DNA from: Bacteroidota bacterium
GTDB lineage: Bacteria > Bacteroidota > Bacteroidia > Chitinophagales > Chitinophagaceae
Length of the DNA stretch: 64,000 nucleotides
Assembly (NCBI GenBank): GCA_013285915.1
Contig: JABDGS010000002.1
Location: forward strand, 1 to 64,000
Reading direction: 5' to 3'
The stretch's first letter is position 1. Each line of letters opens with the position of its first letter. The notes beneath the pieces are model-generated. The model was given only the letters and a program-made list of their open reading frames with translations. It was not told the DNA's origin and did no database searches. The position numbers and the translations under genes are program-made. Positions 51,338 to 59,234 of the stretch are shown here, in pieces.

Positions 51338-51381
51338 GTAACTCAAAAGTTACATATAAGTTTGCGTAACTTTAAAGTTAC
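51338..51381. promoter_or_regulatory. Two tandem palindromes at the start of the SRPBCC-ArsR operon
   Basis: GTAACT-CAAA-AGTTAC (51338-51353) and GTAACT-TTAA-AGTTAC (51366-51381) are perfect 6-4-6 inverted repeats whose starts are 28 bp apart. Each continues with ATAT on its right side. The second ends five bases before the ATG at 51387, so a bound protein would block transcription or initiation. The ArsR-type repressor of the same operon is the natural candidate binder. Confidence 0.78.
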
Positions 51382-51386
51382 ATATT

Positions 51387-51839
51387 ATGACAAAAAGTAT
51401 CAATCATACCTTTTTCTTTACCCATCCGCCCAGGGTGGTTTGGGAATATTTAACCAACGCTGAACTTATGGCGCAATGGCTTATGCCCAACGATTTTTTA
51501 CCGTTGGTGGGCTACGATTTTCAATTTAAGGTAAACCCCGTTCCGGCGCTTGAATTTGACGGCATCGTATATTGTAAGGTGCTGGAGGTTAAGCCGTTTA
51601 CAAAACTGTCTTATTCATGGAAATGTGGCCCTGGCAACATGCAGATTACCGTTGATTCGCTAGTGGAGTGGACGTTGCAGGAAAAAGAAAATGGTACTGA
51701 GCTACGGTTAAACCATTCTGGCTTTAAAGAAGGTATACATGTGCCCTTGTATACTGCTATGCATGATGGTTGGGCTAAGAACATTGCAAAAATTAATAAC
51801 CTTTTAAATACTGCAACACATGGCACAGCAAACGCTTGA
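51387..51839 (+). CDS. SRPBCC (AHSA1-like) protein
   Basis: The 150-residue protein fits the AHSA1/START-like SRPBCC fold: FFFTHPPRVVWEYLTNAELMAQWLMPNDF (in parts), then VLEVKPFTKLSYSWK and TELRLNHSGFKE with a last helix WAKNIAKINNLLNT. Such proteins often bind hydrophobic small molecules. It is first in a three-gene operon and overlaps the ArsR-type gene by 20 bp. The association of SRPBCC and ArsR genes is common and is thought to form a ligand-responsive unit. Confidence 0.9.
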   Translation: MTKSINHTFFFTHPPRVVWEYLTNAELMAQWLMPNDFLPLVGYDFQFKVNPVPALEFDGIVYCKVLEVKPFTKLSYSWKCGPGNMQITVDSLVEWTLQEKENGTELRLNHSGFKEGIHVPLYTAMHDGWAKNIAKINNLLNTATHGTANA

Positions 51840-52143
51840 TGCATTCCAGGTAGTGGGCGATGCCAGCAGGCGCGAGATACTGCAGATGCTCTCAAAAGAC
51901 AGCCTGACGATAAACAGCATAGCCGACAATTTTGATATGAGCAGGCCTGCTGTATCAAAGCACATAAAAATACTGTATAACGCAGGCTTTATTTCTATAC
52001 AGGATGTTGGCCGGGAAAGGTATTGTACTTTGAAGGAGGACGGCTTTAATAAACTGCAGGAATGGATAAACTACTTTGATAAATTCTGGGCATCAAAACT
52101 GCAAAAACTTGAAACGATTTTGAACAATAAAACAAAAAACTAA
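51820..52143 (+). CDS. ArsR family transcriptional regulator
   Basis: The 107-residue protein is a winged helix-turn-helix repressor: FQVVGDASRREILQML, then SINSIADNFDMSRPAVSKHI (as SLTINSIADNFDMSRPAVSK in the sequence) as recognition part, and the wing RERYCTLKEDG. No metal-binding ELCVCDL motif is present, so it likely senses something other than arsenite. It overlaps the upstream SRPBCC gene by 20 bp and ends 6 bp before the next one. The two GTAACT palindromes ahead of the operon are plausible operators. Confidence 0.93.
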   Translation: MAQQTLDAFQVVGDASRREILQMLSKDSLTINSIADNFDMSRPAVSKHIKILYNAGFISIQDVGRERYCTLKEDGFNKLQEWINYFDKFWASKLQKLETILNNKTKN

Positions 52144-52149
52144 AACAAA

Positions 52150-52608
52150 ATGAAAAAGCAAGATTACACTGCTGCCATAGCAGCAAACATTACAGCCGAT
52201 GCGGCATTTAAGGGTATTACTTATGTTTCAGCCTGGTGGTCTGAAAATTTCGAGGGCAGCAGCGAAAAAGAAGGCGACGTTTTTACCATAGCTTTTAACG
52301 AAACAACATTTGTTGACTTTAAAGTTATTGAAGCAGTGGCCGGTAAAAAAATGGCATGGCTTGTAACAGACTGCAACCTGCCCTGGCTTGCAGACAAAAA
52401 AGAGTGGAACGGCACTAAAATGATTTTTGAAATTATACCTGGCCACAACGAAACACAAATAAACTTTACACACATTGGTTTAGTGCCGGAAGTTGAGTGT
52501 TATGATGGCTGTGTAAAAGGCTGGGACCAGTATATAAAAGACAGTTTGTTTAAGCTGCTGACAGAGGGCAAAGGCCAGCCGCAAAAAAGGAAACTGGAAA
52601 CTGCTTAA
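52150..52608 (+). CDS. SRPBCC-fold protein
   Basis: The 152-residue protein is a second SRPBCC-type protein, of the kind with a long ligand pocket: AAIAANITADAAFKGITYVS, a central strand NETTFVDFKVIEAVAGKK, then TQINFTHIGLVPEVECYDGC and the last helix GWDQYIKDSLFKLLTEGKG. It is the last gene of the SRPBCC-ArsR-SRPBCC operon. The two SRPBCC proteins differ clearly, so this is not a recent duplication. Confidence 0.88.
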   Translation: MKKQDYTAAIAANITADAAFKGITYVSAWWSENFEGSSEKEGDVFTIAFNETTFVDFKVIEAVAGKKMAWLVTDCNLPWLADKKEWNGTKMIFEIIPGHNETQINFTHIGLVPEVECYDGCVKGWDQYIKDSLFKLLTEGKGQPQKRKLETA

Positions 52609-52712
52609 TAACAGGTATAGTTATTTCTGCTGTGCAGCAGCGGTGCAAAGCAGGGGGCGCCCCCAATTGCAAAGCAAACTGTTGCATAGCAAAAAGCACA
52701 AACTTTAATTAA

Positions 52713-53639
52713 TTCAAGTTGCTAGTTAATTGGTGAGTTTATTAAGTGTAAAAGCCAAAATAAACATTGCCAGTTTAAGCAGGAACCCTTTAAAAGTTAC
52801 TGCATGTATCTTTCGTAAGAACAATGCTTTAATTTCACTAAAGGATGTTTCAATTCCTTTTCTCATATATTCTTTTATAAACCTTATCCAGGGTTCATCT
52901 TTCCTTTTGGCATTACTTTTCCGCTGTATCATCAGCTCTATTAATTCAGTTTCTTTCATGTCATCTTCTACCTGGTAATCAGTATAGGCTGAGTCGCCAT
53001 ATATTTTACTTTCGGGCGCTACCGCCAGGGGTAATTTTTTGAGTGCCTGCACATCACTTTCACATCCCGGAACAAAACCAAATTCAACAGGGATGCCGGT
53101 TGCACTGACCAGGACCTGCACCTTTACACCGTAAAAGTACCTTCTCATACTACACTGCTTCCCCCGCCACTGCTTCCCTTTCACTATCCTGCACCTGCTT
53201 ATCCTTATATTGTCACATACTGCTACAGGGAAGGAATCTATCACATATTCCGATGCACCTGCAAGGCTTTTGAGTTCATGGCCTATCTGACAGAACATAG
53301 AAAAAATTATTTCCGACAATTTATGGAGCCTCCGGTTAAACCGGCTTTTATCAACCATGCCAGGAACAAGCCCTGTCATTTTCATAAAGCCTCGCCCATT
53401 GTCTATATGGCCACCAAAATAAAGCGCTGATACTAATGCCGTCGTTATTACTTCACTGTCACTTATCTTTCTGCGCCTATCTTCTTTATGGCCTACTGCC
53501 TTTAAAATATCATCTACAATACAGTAAATCCCTATAATTTTATCCTCTGTGAGCATTGATAATTGAGTTTTGTGTGTGGTAACTCAAAATTATCTTTTAT
53601 TAATGCTCTCTTTTTATCTATTCTAACTAGCAACTTGGG
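52713..53639. mobile_element. IS982-type insertion sequence with 8-bp TTAATTAA flank repeats
   Basis: The ends are TTCAAGTTGCTAGTTA (left) and, in reverse, CCCAAGTTGCTAGTTA (right), 14 identical bases plus two that differ. Both are bordered by TTAATTAA (52705-52712 and 53640-53647), consistent with an 8-bp target duplication. The element is 927 bp and carries one transposase gene on the minus strand, whose stop codon lies in the left inverted repeat. It sits between the SRPBCC operon and an AraC gene and does not visibly break a gene. Confidence 0.85.
52726..53556 (-). CDS. IS982 family transposase
   Basis: The 276-residue protein has an IS982-type arrangement: a helical N-terminus (KISDSEVITTALVSALYFGGH), then VIDSFPVAVCDNIRISRCRI as the first catalytic aspartate block, YGVKVQVLVSATGIPVEFGF, IYGDSAYTDYQVE as the second, and MRKGIETSFSEIKALF with the catalytic Glu near the end. 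The frame appears complete and intact, so the element may still be active. Confidence 0.9.
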   Translation of the reverse strand: MLTEDKIIGIYCIVDDILKAVGHKEDRRRKISDSEVITTALVSALYFGGHIDNGRGFMKMTGLVPGMVDKSRFNRRLHKLSEIIFSMFCQIGHELKSLAGASEYVIDSFPVAVCDNIRISRCRIVKGKQWRGKQCSMRRYFYGVKVQVLVSATGIPVEFGFVPGCESDVQALKKLPLAVAPESKIYGDSAYTDYQVEDDMKETELIELMIQRKSNAKRKDEPWIRFIKEYMRKGIETSFSEIKALFLRKIHAVTFKGFLLKLAMFILAFTLNKLTN

Positions 53640-53729
53640 TTAATTAATTGTTACAGTTTATGCTGTAAAACCATCCAGGCAAAAATTACTTAGGTATATT
53701 CTTGGTAATTTAGCAGCTTAATGTGAGCG

Positions 53730-54539
53730 ATGGTTGAGATATTCGAAAACATAAGGAAAATATACCAGTTTAGCCAACCGTGTGAAGAGTTAAAGGATTT
53801 TGTTGAGTTCTTTTCTGAATCTTCCCGCGTTACTACACAACAATATTTTGGCAACAAAGGGTTCTCAGTAAAAATGTTCCCCAGCTTTACGCCAACCTTC
53901 TGGATCAATCTTGGCCCTGCATACCACCTTTTAATTGGTAATACGCAGCGTTTTATAAAAGCCGGCGAAGATATTGCGGTGGTCAGGGACATTGTCACTG
54001 AAAGGATCAATCATCCGGCAGATCATATCTTTACAGTTAAATTTTTTCCCGGTGGGCTGAAAGCAGTCTTCAATATTAACCAGCCTCAAATGGCTGGTGA
54101 TGTAGTTGAGTTGCGAACAATACTGCCGTCGGCCTTGCTGATAAATATAAAACTGCAGGATAATTTTGAAGCACGCGTGAAATTGTTGCAGGATTATATG
54201 CTGCTGAAGTTAGGCCGCAAAAGAGGTGCTGATCATTATACCAATATCGTAATGCAATCAATCGCCTTTTATCAGCACGGTAACCTTCAATATAATGTAA
54301 ATGAGGTGGCAGCCCGCTCATTCATCAGCTCTAAAAGCATCAACCGTTATTTTAACAGGGTTATAGGCACGCACCCCAAAAACTATTTCTCTATTACCAG
54401 GGCAAGAACTGCATTAACAGCTTACGTTAACGATAGGTCTTCCTTCGACCCCTGTAGTTATGGGTACTACGATACAAGCCACTTTTACAAGGATGTAATA
54501 AACTTTACAGGGCATAAACTGGTTGATCACAGCATATAA
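53730..54539 (+). CDS. AraC family transcriptional regulator (DUF6597-type N-terminus)
   Basis: The 269-residue protein has an N-terminal domain seen in Bacteroidota AraC regulators (QFSQPCEELKDFVEFF; FFPGGLKAVFNINQPQMAGD) and a C-terminal helix-turn-helix part (VNEVAARSFISSKSINRYFN; NYFSITRARTALTAY). The second helix-turn-helix is shorter than usual. Its target is unknown. It lies just after the IS element, 82 bp from its right flank repeat, and 62 bp before the next gene, which it may control. Confidence 0.87.
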   Translation: MVEIFENIRKIYQFSQPCEELKDFVEFFSESSRVTTQQYFGNKGFSVKMFPSFTPTFWINLGPAYHLLIGNTQRFIKAGEDIAVVRDIVTERINHPADHIFTVKFFPGGLKAVFNINQPQMAGDVVELRTILPSALLINIKLQDNFEARVKLLQDYMLLKLGRKRGADHYTNIVMQSIAFYQHGNLQYNVNEVAARSFISSKSINRYFNRVIGTHPKNYFSITRARTALTAYVNDRSSFDPCSYGYYDTSHFYKDVINFTGHKLVDHSI

Positions 54540-54601
54540 ATGTCCGTTTTTTACAAAATGATTTTTTGCCGGCATGGTTATTTTTGCATGAAACAAGTGA
54601 A

Positions 54602-56041
54602 ATGAAATTAGTTTGGTTGCCTATTGTTATTATACTTATTACACCGGCGATTGTAAAAGCTCAAAGCAGTCCGGCGCAAATACGCGCAATTGAACCGTGT
54701 GCATGCCCCGTTGCCATTGACAGCAGTTTTAAAACTCAATGCGCTTATTTAATTGTACCTGAGAACAGGACGAAGAACAATGGCAAAACAATTAAGCTGC
54801 CTTTTATTGTTGTTAAAAGTAAAAACCCAAACAAAAAAAACGATCCGTTGCTTTTTACAACCGGTGGCCCTGGCGGCAGTTCGCTCAGGTGGGCGCGGGG
54901 CGCCGCGGGGCGCGCAATTATTAATGACAGGGACTGCATTGCATTCGAGCAGCGTGGTACATGGTTCGCGCAGCCAAGACTTGAAGGTGATGAACTGAGT
55001 GATGCAATAAAACAGGCATACCGGATGAACCTGAATAAAGACAGCATGATGGTGGAAGGCACCAAAAGGTATTATAAGGCATTGCTTGATAAAGGGATCG
55101 ATCTGTCAGGTTATAATACGGATGAATCGGTTGCGGATATTGACGATCTGTTAGCCACATTGCATATTGATTCTGTTAATCTTACGGGTGGTTCATACAG
55201 CGGAGGACTAATGCTTGCAGTTTTGCAAAAAGATCCTTCGCGTGTAAGATCCCTGGTGCTGGATTCGCCACTGCCCACATTTGTACCCATTGATGAAGAT
55301 GAGCCGGCCAACCTGAATGAAGCGCTGCATGTATTGTTTCAAAGAGTGGAACAAGACTCGACCGATAAAACCTTATACGCAAATCTTGAAGAGAGGTTTA
55401 AACAATATTTTTCCTCAATTGGTGGCAAGACTTTCAGCATACGGTATTTAGAAAAAGGAACCACAGATACACTAACCATCGAGTATACCCGAAATGATCT
55501 GCTGGATATAATTGACAACAGTTTTGGAAGAATGAAAGATTTACCGGCAATGATAACCAAAATGATTGCCGGCGACCATACCCAATTGATCAAGGAGCGA
55601 TTAGATGGTATTTTTAGAGGTACTGATGGGCCATCAGGAATGCGCTTGTCAGTTTATTGCGCGGATCAAACTGCCTATCACCACGAGGCAGTATTAAATG
55701 AAGTAGCTAATGCATATCCTTATATGGCGGGCTACCACATAAATGATGTATACAAGGCTTTGTGCGATTGCTGGCAGGTACCACCGATAAAGAAAGAAAC
55801 CAAGCAACCGTTTTATTCAGATAAACCGATATTATTAGCCGACGGCGAAATGGATTACGCCTGCAGGCCCGGTTATATTGACAGAATCCATCATTACATG
55901 CCAAACAGCATACGGTTGCTGTATACCAATGGTGCACACATGGTAATGAGTGGTAACGACTGGGACAGTTTTGTACGGGAGTTTATCAATAACCCCTACG
56001 GCAAAATTGAAACAGGCCGAAAAGATGTAGTTGTTTATTGA
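54602..56041 (+). CDS. Secreted alpha/beta hydrolase (S33 peptidase-like)
   Basis: The protein begins MKLVWLPIVIILITPAIVKAQ, a signal peptide; the longer frame from 54566 starts with TTG and has no extra support. The alpha/beta-hydrolase core is seen in LLFTTGGPGGSSLRWARG (oxyanion), VNLTGGSYSGGLMLAVL (nucleophile Ser), LADGEMDYACRPGY (Asp) and YTNGAHMVMSGND (His). The early CACPVAIDSSFKTQCAYL segment contains a cysteine set that is typical of exported forms. Relatives are proline iminopeptidases and tripeptidyl aminopeptidases (TAP-like C-terminal part). Exact activity is uncertain. Confidence 0.9.
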   Translation: MKLVWLPIVIILITPAIVKAQSSPAQIRAIEPCACPVAIDSSFKTQCAYLIVPENRTKNNGKTIKLPFIVVKSKNPNKKNDPLLFTTGGPGGSSLRWARGAAGRAIINDRDCIAFEQRGTWFAQPRLEGDELSDAIKQAYRMNLNKDSMMVEGTKRYYKALLDKGIDLSGYNTDESVADIDDLLATLHIDSVNLTGGSYSGGLMLAVLQKDPSRVRSLVLDSPLPTFVPIDEDEPANLNEALHVLFQRVEQDSTDKTLYANLEERFKQYFSSIGGKTFSIRYLEKGTTDTLTIEYTRNDLLDIIDNSFGRMKDLPAMITKMIAGDHTQLIKERLDGIFRGTDGPSGMRLSVYCADQTAYHHEAVLNEVANAYPYMAGYHINDVYKALCDCWQVPPIKKETKQPFYSDKPILLADGEMDYACRPGYIDRIHHYMPNSIRLLYTNGAHMVMSGNDWDSFVREFINNPYGKIETGRKDVVVY

Positions 56042-56105
56042 TCTTCATAAACAAGATTCAACTATAGGTGAATATTATGTTGAAGAGGCGCAAGGGTTAT
56101 AAAGT

Positions 56106-56148
56106 AAACTCTGTGAAACTCCTGTGCAAAACTCTGTGCCCTGCGTTT
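56106..56148. repeat. Dispersed repeat of the ACTCTGTGAAACTCC type
   Basis: AAACTCTGTGAAACTCCTGT and GCAAAACTCTGTGCCCTGCG belong to the family at 12765-12816 and 19556-19598. Here it fills the gap between convergent genes. Confidence 0.72.
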
Positions 56149-56178
56149 AAAGGGTACTATTTGCTTCCTTCAGCGCAT

Positions 56179-57138
56179 CTAAATCAATTCATCAGCACTA
56201 AGGCTGCCTTGTAAATAATGCTGTACCTGTGTACACGCAATTTGCGCAAATTCTTCAAACACCTCCTTAACCGTCCAGCCGATATGCGGTGTAATAATAA
56301 CATTAGGCAAAGACCTCAACGGAGAATCAACAGGCAGCGGCTCGTGCACAAACACATCAAGCCCCGCTGCTGACAGCGGGCCATTAACAAGTACACCGGC
56401 AAGTGCCACCTCGTCAATTATAGCACCGCGTGCAGTATTAATAAGCACTGCACCGGGTTTCATTTTTTTCAAATTACCCTCATTCATTAAACCGGTAGAT
56501 TCGGGCGAAAGCTTTAAATGAATGCTTACTATATCGCTGGTGGTTAAAAGTTCGTCCAATGACACTCTTGGTATATCACTATTATTATTGCTCACTGCTT
56601 CTGTGCGCTGCCATGCTACTACATCCATATCAAAAGCGTCCCGTGCAATACGTGCTACACGGGCGCCATGCCTGCCAAGCCCGAGTATGCCCATGCGTTT
56701 TTTTGCAAGCACTCGGCCTGTTACCAAAGGCCATTTGCCTGCATGCATAGCTGCATTTGCAGGTGGCACTTTATGCATAATACCAAGCGCCATTGCAAAC
56801 GTAAGCTCCGGTACTGACGCCAGCGGTGCTTTTACATGTCGGCCAAGTGCAATTTTTACGCCGCGCTCACGGGCTGCATTTATATCAACATGGTAGGCAT
56901 GCCCGCCGGTTTGCAACACAAGTTCCAGCCTGGGCAGCCTTGCAAACACCTTTTCTGTTAGGGGTGTCCGCTCGCGAATTGCCATCAAAAAATTAGCGGC
57001 GGCAATGTCGGCGTTGTTAGCCTCACTTATTGGCCCCTGCAGGTATTTTATGTCAACAATATTCTCTATTTCTTTCCAGCAGGGTGAGGCTGCAATCAGG
57101 CCTTCCCAATCATCCAGCACAAGCAATAAAGGTTTCAT
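56179..57138 (-). CDS. D-isomer specific 2-hydroxyacid dehydrogenase
   Basis: The 319-residue protein has the two-domain hydroxyacid dehydrogenase layout. The NAD-binding motif is MGILGLGRHGARVARIA, the catalytic arginine is in LINTARGAIIDE, the glutamate is in GLDVFVHEPLPVDSPL, and the histidine is in VIITPHIGWTVKE. Relatives act on phosphoglycerate, glyoxylate, lactate or formate. No serine-pathway ACT domain is seen, so this is a short form. It shares a strand with the cyclase-family gene 36 bp upstream and is probably co-transcribed with it. Confidence 0.93.
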   Translation of the reverse strand: MKPLLLVLDDWEGLIAASPCWKEIENIVDIKYLQGPISEANNADIAAANFLMAIRERTPLTEKVFARLPRLELVLQTGGHAYHVDINAARERGVKIALGRHVKAPLASVPELTFAMALGIMHKVPPANAAMHAGKWPLVTGRVLAKKRMGILGLGRHGARVARIARDAFDMDVVAWQRTEAVSNNNSDIPRVSLDELLTTSDIVSIHLKLSPESTGLMNEGNLKKMKPGAVLINTARGAIIDEVALAGVLVNGPLSAAGLDVFVHEPLPVDSPLRSLPNVIITPHIGWTVKEVFEEFAQIACTQVQHYLQGSLSADELI

Positions 57139-57173
57139 AAAAAATGGTTTCGGTATGGTTTTTATAGCACAAT

Positions 57174-57857
57174 TTATTGCAATGCCACTTTTGCGAAAGC
57201 CCTTACGGGAAAAGTGCCTGCGCCCTTAAATTTTGGCGGAACTGCGCTAAATATTGCACCTGTTTGCGGCAGTGCAGCTAAATTACAAAGATGCTCAACA
57301 ATTAATATTCCTGCACCTAAAAGAGTTGAGTGCACAGGCCTGCTTTTTGTACGAGTATCGTCAATATTGTGGCTGTCGATACCAACAAGTTTTACATTGC
57401 AGCTAAGTAAATATTCTGCGGCATCCTTTGTCAAAAAGGGGTGATTTTCATAATACAATTCCGTGTTCCAATGTGCATCCCACCCCGTATGCACCAGCAC
57501 AGCGCGACCGTTTAATTCAAGGCCATTAAAATATGTTGCATCAACAGCAAGCGCTGTTGTATGGGGCACATGTATAACAATGGCGGGCAACTCTGCAATC
57601 GCGTCCAGCGTAACCTCTGATAAATCTTTGCCGTCGCTGTACCGGTGAAAAGGGCAATCAATATAAGTGCCGGTGTTGGTAACCATATCTATTTTGCCTA
57701 TTTGAAAAGAAGTACCTTCCTCATAAAACTTCTTTGAATCCTCGCGGCTTAGGTAATCACAAATAACGGGCGCGGGCAGGCCCTTATAAGTTACCAACCC
57801 GTTATGTATAGTATGGCTTAGATCAATAAGGCTGTATTGCTGTTTATTTTCCTGCAT
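57174..57857 (-). CDS. Cyclase family (kynurenine formamidase-like) protein
   Basis: The 227-residue protein belongs to the cyclase superfamily (PF04199) seen in kynurenine formamidase and isatin hydrolase. The start has IDLSHTIHNGLVTYKGLPAP, and VTNTGTYIDCPFHRYSDG is the metal-site stretch where the classical family has H-x-G-T-H-x-D-x-P-x-H. Two of the histidines are replaced here by N and Y. Other conserved parts are RAVLVHTGWDAHW and KLVGIDSHNIDDTR. It would hydrolyse a cyclic amide or formamide; the altered metal site makes activity uncertain. Confidence 0.88.
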   Translation of the reverse strand: MQENKQQYSLIDLSHTIHNGLVTYKGLPAPVICDYLSREDSKKFYEEGTSFQIGKIDMVTNTGTYIDCPFHRYSDGKDLSEVTLDAIAELPAIVIHVPHTTALAVDATYFNGLELNGRAVLVHTGWDAHWNTELYYENHPFLTKDAAEYLLSCNVKLVGIDSHNIDDTRTKSRPVHSTLLGAGILIVEHLCNLAALPQTGAIFSAVPPKFKGAGTFPVRAFAKVALQ

Positions 57858-58174
57858 ATTTTTGGTTTAAATAAAGGCAAATCAAATGTAAAGCTTTCTC
57901 AAAACGTCAGCCAATAAAAACTCCGGCTCACCCACCCCGGAATACTGTAGCGGGATATTTTATTGTTTAAATTTTTAGCCCGTAACTGCTTAATCATATA
58001 TCAGGTGCTGTAATAAATTGCGTGCTGGTTGTTATTTAGAAAACCTGTCGGTATAATACGCCTGTCCGCAAATGCGGCCGTTAAAAACTGAAGCTGTTTT
58101 CTTTAATTTTTTAGCAACACCTTTGTATAGGTGGTTTTACCTATTGGCAGAAACTCGTAATTAAATTTGAAGTT
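57858..58174. other. Intergenic stretch, no feature seen
   Basis: This gap between two divergent genes (cyclase and ketopantoate-reductase-like) holds both upstream regions. I see no palindrome, repeat or coding frame that I can support. Confidence 0.5.
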
Positions 58175-59107
58175 ATGACGCAGGAATATAAAATAGCAGT
58201 TATCGGTATTGGAGGCGTGGGTGGTTACGTTGGCGCAAAACTGGCTGCTCACTACCATGGGACTGATAACGTTAAAATTATTTTTTTTGCCCGGGGCGAA
58301 AATGAAGCTGCAATAAAAAATAATGGACTGAAGTTAATTACAGGTAATGAAGAAATAATATGCCAGCCCAGTGTTGTAACGTCTGTAGTGGAGGAAATTG
58401 GACAAGCAGACCTGATTATTTGTTGTGTGAAAAATTATAACCTTGATGAAAGCATAAGATTACTAAAACCGGCGGTTAAACAAAGCACAATTTTTTTGCC
58501 CTTGCTTAATGGGTTGGATGCCCCACAAAAAATAAAAAAGATATATCCTTACGCAACCGTTGCCGATGGCTGCATCTATCTTGTTGCACGCTTAATAGCG
58601 CCGGGCATTGTGCAGCAATTCGGCAATACGAACCAACTATGGTTTGGTATGAGCGGCAAGCGAAATGCCGATTTTGAGATGATTGAAAGTGTGATTTCAG
58701 CGGCGGGTATAAACGTAGCATACACACAGGAAATTGAGCAGGTTTGCTGGGAAAAGTATTTTCTTATTTCAACAATTGCCACGCTTACGTCATACCTTGA
58801 TGCTTCTATCGGAGACGTTCTTAATAACGGCAATTATAAGGAGATGCTTCTTGGGCTGATGGGCGAATTGCTGCAAACGGCAATAGCTAATGGTGTAACC
58901 TTACCAGTAGATATTGTTGAAAAAACTATCAGCAAATTATCCGCAATGCCGTACGCATCAATTACTTCTATGCACGCAGATTTTAAAAAAGGTAATTTTA
59001 CTGAACTAAGTTCACTTACGGGTTATGTTGTATCACTTGCCCGGCAATATCATATTTCGGCACCTTACTATACAAAAATGTTCGCAACCCTCTCACAAAA
59101 AAATTAA
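58175..59107 (+). CDS. Ketopantoate reductase family protein
   Basis: The 310-residue protein starts with the NADP-binding motif IAVIGIGGVGGYVGAKLA. Further ketopantoate-reductase features are CCVKNYNLDESIRLLKPAV, then FLPLLNGLDAPQKI and VEKYFLISTIATLTSYLD-like (as WEKYFLISTIATLTSYLDAS) with the conserved catalytic Lys region, and ADFKKGNFTELSSLTGYVV near the C-terminus. In E. coli PanE makes pantoate from ketopantoate for coenzyme A. Many relatives act on other substrates. No panB or panC is nearby, so this is only a family call. Confidence 0.9.
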   Translation: MTQEYKIAVIGIGGVGGYVGAKLAAHYHGTDNVKIIFFARGENEAAIKNNGLKLITGNEEIICQPSVVTSVVEEIGQADLIICCVKNYNLDESIRLLKPAVKQSTIFLPLLNGLDAPQKIKKIYPYATVADGCIYLVARLIAPGIVQQFGNTNQLWFGMSGKRNADFEMIESVISAAGINVAYTQEIEQVCWEKYFLISTIATLTSYLDASIGDVLNNGNYKEMLLGLMGELLQTAIANGVTLPVDIVEKTISKLSAMPYASITSMHADFKKGNFTELSSLTGYVVSLARQYHISAPYYTKMFATLSQKN

Positions 59108-59185
59108 TGCATGCAGGCACTGGAACAGCCGCGGTTTAAGCCGGGCAAACCTTTAATTTATTTCCCAAAGCGTTCAGCCACAAAA

Positions 59186-59213
59186 AAGCGGGCATACAAT
59201 GATATGCCGGCTT
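59186..59213 (-). terminator. Intrinsic terminator of the DUF5117-type metalloprotease
   Basis: AAGCGGGCATA with TATGCCGGCTT gives an 11-bp stem with one G-G mismatch and a 6-base loop. On the minus strand it is followed by TTTTTTG, 22 bp past the stop codon. Confidence 0.8.
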
Positions 59214-59234
59214 GTAAAATCTTAACCAAATAAT

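Noticed and set aside
52609-53730. A gene broken by the IS982-type element
   Set aside because: Joining the sequence on both sides gives no continuous reading frame of note.
58175-59107. Naming the gene panE
   Set aside because: The family is broad and no pantothenate gene is nearby.
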